A DNA stretch of 64,000 nucleotides, taken from Halopseudomonas bauzanensis. Lineage in GTDB: Bacteria; Pseudomonadota; Gammaproteobacteria; Pseudomonadales; Pseudomonadaceae. The stretch covers positions 62,001 to 126,000 of the forward strand of contig NZ_FOUA01000003.1 of NCBI RefSeq assembly GCF_900114735.1, written 5' to 3'. Shown here piece after piece: positions 61,150 to 64,000 of the stretch (the stretch's first letter is position 1; each line of letters opens with the position of its first letter). The translations under genes were made by a program, and so were the position numbers. Under the pieces are notes generated by a model, which worked only from the letters and a program-made list of their open reading frames with translations, did not search any database and was not told the origin of the DNA.

Positions 61150-61641
61150 CTATCCCAGTCGGTTTGTGAGCTCATCAATATGTTCCAGCGACTGCAATGT
61201 TGTTCGTAACCTGCGCATGGTTGCGTTCACTGTGCCTGCCTGGTTGTTGATCAAACAGCGCTCCACCTCAATGTCATATAACACTCGGCGCTCTCCCTCC
61301 GACTGCACCTGGTTAAACACCTGGTCAAACTGCGCCATGCCCATCGACCGGCTACCTACACTTCTCCAGCGCACCATCGGCACTCGATCACCTCGTTTGG
61401 ATTCGGTGTGCGGGGTAAGGACGATCCGGTATGCCTTCAGTAATAGATTGTGCTGTTGGGCAAAATCATGAGCAGCCTGCTCCAGGTGCCGTGCGTAGAC
61501 TTCGATCTCAGCCATATACTTCAGCAGCCCCCCCTTACCCTTAAAGGGGTAAAGGCCCTTTACCCTTTGGTAACAAGTTCGTGGCAAGTCGCAGCTGTCT
61601 GGTGGTAGACGCTCAACGGTCACAGTTGGGTTCTTTCGCAT
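61150..61641 (-). CDS. DUF3158-family ICE protein
   Basis: This 163-residue protein (MRKNPTVTVERLPPDSCDLP...) has a central KGKGGLLKYMAEIEVYARHLEQAAHDFA helix region and RRVLYDIEVERCLINNQAGTVNATMRRLR near the end, which fits the DUF3158 family found between the PFL_4669 and ssb genes of this ICE class. The function is unknown. Its start lies 23 bases beyond the 51-bp palindrome array, and there is no other obvious promoter. Confidence 0.83.
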   Translation of the reverse strand: MRKNPTVTVERLPPDSCDLPRTCYQRVKGLYPFKGKGGLLKYMAEIEVYARHLEQAAHDFAQQHNLLLKAYRIVLTPHTESKRGDRVPMVRWRSVGSRSMGMAQFDQVFNQVQSEGERRVLYDIEVERCLINNQAGTVNATMRRLRTTLQSLEHIDELTNRLG

Positions 61642-61664
61642 ACCACCTCGACTCCTCTTGACCC

Positions 61665-61834
61665 TGATGGCACTGCCATCACTGCGTGACTAAAACCCTC
61701 GATCCAGTCATCCGTTGATGGCACTGCCATCACTGCGTGACCAAAACCCTCGATCCAGTCATCCGTTGATGGCACTGCCATCACTGCGTGACCAAAACCC
61801 TCGATCCAGTCATCCGTTGATGGCACTGCCATCA
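61665..61834. repeat. 51-bp tandem repeat array with palindromic core
   Basis: Three full 51-bp units (61665, 61716, 61767) and a fourth partial unit at 61818-61834. Each begins with TGATGGCACTGCCATCA, an 8-bp inverted repeat about a single central base. Units differ at only one base. The period is close to five DNA turns, so the four palindromes face the same side of the helix. It lies between the DUF3158 and PFL_4669 genes. Confidence 0.9.
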
Positions 61835-61850
61835 AAATGAGAAAACCAAC

Positions 61851-62636
61851 CTAGACCTCATCCGCACCCAACAGACCACCTCCTGCTACAGGCTCTGGCT
61901 TGGTCGCCTGGTCTATTAACTGCTCCAGGTTGTCTGCATCCGGATCTTCATGAGTGTTTCTATCTGCAACACCATCACGCTGTCGAAGGGGCGGTGCGTA
62001 AGGGCTTCGGCGAATGCCGCTCAGTACATCGGGTGCAAGTTCGCCATATTTCGCTACGGCATCACGGGCACGGGCATTGGCTGCTGCAAAATCATCACGG
62101 GTAGCACCGCTCAGCCCCGGGTATCGCTGCGGAGCAGAACAGAGTCCGCGAATGGCATTTGCGCTGATGCGCAGCGCCTCATGAGCATCACTTCTCACGA
62201 TCATGGCGATATGCTGGGCAAGCAGAATGTTGCGCACTATTCGGTCATAGCGAATCAGCTGATGGATTCCCTGCCAGCCCTGTTGTCCACCCGGGTACAC
62301 GCCCGTGCGAAACGGCTTCTGTGAGATGTTCTCAGCGATGGACAGCTCTTCAGGAACCGAAGCCAGCAGTGCTTCGGACTTTGCATACATGGGGTCCAGG
62401 ATGTTTTTGACGTCATGCAATTTGGCGTCGATGCGCAACATCCAGTCGTCTGAATAGGGGTCATCTTTGGCGGCGTTCTGCTGAATGCGGCCTACCAGAG
62501 CCAGGAACTGACGCATGCCGATAATCTGGGGTTTACCGGACTCAACGTCTCGTCCCCACCAGGTCCGCGTTGCGTGGTAAGTATGCAGTGTCAGCTCTAT
62601 TTTGCTGCGCAGCGCTCCAACATCTATATCAGCCAT
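61851..62636 (-). CDS. ICE protein, PFL_4669 family (TIGR03761)
   Basis: This 261-residue soluble protein has the family features ELTLHTYHATRTWWGRD, GKPQIIGMRQFLALVGRIQ, ADDPYSDDWMLRID-like region (AKDDPYSDDWMLRID) and FRTGVYPGGQQGWQG. The function is unknown; it is constant in the DNA-metabolism block of PFGI-1-type ICEs, next to DUF3158 and ssb genes. The C-terminus is acidic and disordered. Confidence 0.92.
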   Translation of the reverse strand: MADIDVGALRSKIELTLHTYHATRTWWGRDVESGKPQIIGMRQFLALVGRIQQNAAKDDPYSDDWMLRIDAKLHDVKNILDPMYAKSEALLASVPEELSIAENISQKPFRTGVYPGGQQGWQGIHQLIRYDRIVRNILLAQHIAMIVRSDAHEALRISANAIRGLCSAPQRYPGLSGATRDDFAAANARARDAVAKYGELAPDVLSGIRRSPYAPPLRQRDGVADRNTHEDPDADNLEQLIDQATKPEPVAGGGLLGADEV

Positions 62637-62754
62637 GGCATCCAGCTCCTCAACAGTTCATCTGTGGTCAGGAACTCTGCGCATCTGGCTGGCTTCAGGA
62701 CATAGATAATAAGAATCCCGGCGGGGATTGTTTCGTGTTTATCTCATTAAAGGA

Positions 62755-63996
62755 TCAGCGTCTCAGACCTAACGAGTCGAGCAATTTTTTTCTGCTCGCT
62801 GCGGCTTGAGCTTGCGTTAATTGCGTCGCCGGTTGGGATAGTCCTTGCCCTGCCATCTCAGAACCGTGTCGTGCTTCGACCTCAAGCCCTATCGCAACAC
62901 CCTCGCCACAACGCATGTCGCGTATGTTTTCGGCGTAACGAGTGATAACGAACTCACCTGCCTGAGCGCTTTTGATCAGGGATCGCAACAGACCCTTCGG
63001 TGTACGAACTTTACCTGCCAACACTCGTCCCGCCGTTTCATCGAGCACAGCTTGAGCAACCTCTGAGCCTAGGCGTTGAAGAACGGCCAAGAGCTCTTGG
63101 CGCTCTTGCGGTTCTATCCGCAATTGCTCATGCCAGATCAATCCTGGATCCGCCTCGGTACCTGTACTTGTTTTTAAATAAATACCATTACGTACTGGTA
63201 CTGTATTCGCTTGGTTCTCAGAGCGAACTTGGCTAGATCTTCCGTAAACCATTGATTTACCACTTAGTTCTCTCTGCGAACTTGGGCGGTTCTCCGTTTG
63301 GCTGCTACTTGGTTCTCTCCCGAAACCCGGTATTACTGGGGAGTTCTCTGACGGTGACTGATGGTTCTTTCTGTCTTGCTTGGTGCTGCCACGCCGCTGG
63401 TCACGCATTTCAACAAAGCGTTGGGCTCGCTGATTGAGGCGCGTTTGCTGCCCTCCACTCTCCATCGCCGAATGAACGCGCTCAGCTACAAACCGGACTG
63501 AGCTGTTGTTATGCGACAGGCACTGGACTACGAACGCGTTGTAATCCGAATCGAGTAATGCCGCTTCTTCAAAGCTCAACGGCTCATCATGCAATGCATA
63601 GACATTGCCCATGATGCGTCCGGTATCATGACGGGCCTTATGACATAAGCTCATCCAGCGGGTGAGCCTGAGTACGGCAATCACCCGCGCTACCGTCCCG
63701 CGTGACGCTGACGTTCCAGGCGAAGCTCGCAACAACGGTTGCAACTGGTCGTATGTTGGAAAAGCGGTGCTGCGATCAGCCTCGGTCATCAGGCGGATCA
63801 TTTGCCACCCCAGGACATCCACAGCACCAAGATACTCATCAAGTAGCAGGCCTCTGGGTACTGTTTCGTGGGGGTTTCCGAAAAACAGTAATCCATCCAG
63901 TTCGCCCGCATGTGAAAGCTTGCTGTCGGAGAATCTCTGGGTAATGGAGGACGTTGCACGCCCAACCAGTACCTGCCAGTCCTCTATCGAGCGCAT
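62755..63996 (-). CDS. STY4528-family ICE/pathogenicity-island replication protein
   Basis: This 413-residue protein has an N-terminal conserved domain (DWQVLVGRATSSITQRFSDS ... FFGNPHETVPRGLLLDEYLG, given in parts). A low-complexity Ser/Arg/Asn linker follows (about 205-265), then a C-terminal helical region ending in LTQAQAAASRKKLLDSLGLRR. The family is named for a gene of Salmonella SPI-7, an element of the same class. The apparent ATG at 63996 is only 4 bases from the window edge, so the true start may lie beyond. Confidence 0.8.
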   Translation of the reverse strand: MRSIEDWQVLVGRATSSITQRFSDSKLSHAGELDGLLFFGNPHETVPRGLLLDEYLGAVDVLGWQMIRLMTEADRSTAFPTYDQLQPLLRASPGTSASRGTVARVIAVLRLTRWMSLCHKARHDTGRIMGNVYALHDEPLSFEEAALLDSDYNAFVVQCLSHNNSSVRFVAERVHSAMESGGQQTRLNQRAQRFVEMRDQRRGSTKQDRKNHQSPSENSPVIPGFGREPSSSQTENRPSSQRELSGKSMVYGRSSQVRSENQANTVPVRNGIYLKTSTGTEADPGLIWHEQLRIEPQERQELLAVLQRLGSEVAQAVLDETAGRVLAGKVRTPKGLLRSLIKSAQAGEFVITRYAENIRDMRCGEGVAIGLEVEARHGSEMAGQGLSQPATQLTQAQAAASRKKLLDSLGLRR

Positions 63997-64000
63997 ACCT

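Noticed and set aside
61665-61834. CRISPR array
   Set aside because: The segments between palindromes are nearly identical to one another, so there are no unique spacers, and no cas gene is nearby.
61620-61835. 71-codon minus-strand frame made of a 17-residue repeat
   Set aside because: It exists because the DNA repeat length is a multiple of 3; there is no ribosome-binding site and the palindrome points to a DNA site. Kept as an open alternative in the findings.
7314-64000. Second copy of the tmRNA 3' end (attR)
   Set aside because: Reading by eye I did not find another GGTTCAAATCC...CTCCACCA segment; an exact-match search over a larger region is needed before claiming an island end.

Overview
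The window reads as a gamma-proteobacterial chromosome from the Pseudomonas/Halopseudomonas group. The Fur, ColR, GrpE and SmpB sequences and the order dnaK-grpE / recN / fur / bamE(omlA) / RnfH-RatA / smpB-ssrA are Pseudomonas-like, and the tmRNA tag ANDDNYGAQLAA belongs to the Pseudomonas tag series.

Layout. (1) 1-7.3 kb is core genome: heat-shock genes dnaK (cut by the left edge) and grpE, each with a near-consensus sigma-32 promoter; SOS-controlled recN; fur; bamE; ratA and an RnfH-family gene; smpB; and the tmRNA gene ssrA. (2) At 7.3-8.8 kb a tyrosine integrase starts about 190 bp past the tmRNA 3' end, the usual place for an island junction. (3) 9-18.6 kb is an envelope cluster built around the two-component system ColR-ColS. 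It holds two LtaS/sulfatase-fold transferases, a PAP2 phosphatase, a Cys-phosphatase, a methyltransferase, an InaA/WapQ-type LPS kinase and diacylglycerol kinase. A perfect match to the published ColR box lies upstream of the divergent LtaS-type operon. (4) 18.6-35 kb is a recombinase-rich defence and SOS segment: a very short tyrosine recombinase, a four-gene type II CBASS operon (CD-NTase, E1/E2 Cap2, JAB Cap3, HNH-SAVED Cap5), a serine resolvase, a LexA-controlled umuDC pair, and a type I restriction-modification locus (hsdM, hsdS, hsdR). An AbiF-type HEPN gene sits between hsdM and hsdS, preceded by what looks like a small promoter-RNA-terminator unit. (5) 35.4-54.5 kb is one long minus-strand run of 22 tightly packed genes encoding the type IV secretion apparatus of a PFGI-1/ICEclc/SXT-TOL-type integrative and conjugative element (PFL_46xx/47xx families, TraD, TraC-like ATPase, TraG-N). 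(6) 54.5-57.4 kb is an insertion scar with a broken ISL3 transposase plus a metal cargo pair (HMA-CDF transporter and PbrR/CadR-like MerR regulator), resembling an eroded ISPpu12-type element. (7) 57.4-64 kb is the ICE DNA-processing module: topoisomerase, lipoprotein, SSB, DUF3158, PFL_4669 and STY4528 families. A 51-bp tandem array carrying a perfect palindrome lies between two of these genes.

How the parts fit. The right two thirds look like an ICE backbone with stacked cargo, and the defence modules occupy the distal side of the transfer operon. No relaxase, ParA/ParB or ICE integrase is visible, so the element either extends beyond position 64000 or is partly decayed. I could not decide whether the ColRS cluster is ancestral or island-borne. 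The most interesting unannotated structures are the putative antitoxin-like RNA in front of abiF, the 51-bp palindrome array, a paired ATTGGCCAAT inverted repeat at 54.9 kb, and a family of short hairpins next to all three recombinase genes at 8.8, 19.3 and 24.1 kb.
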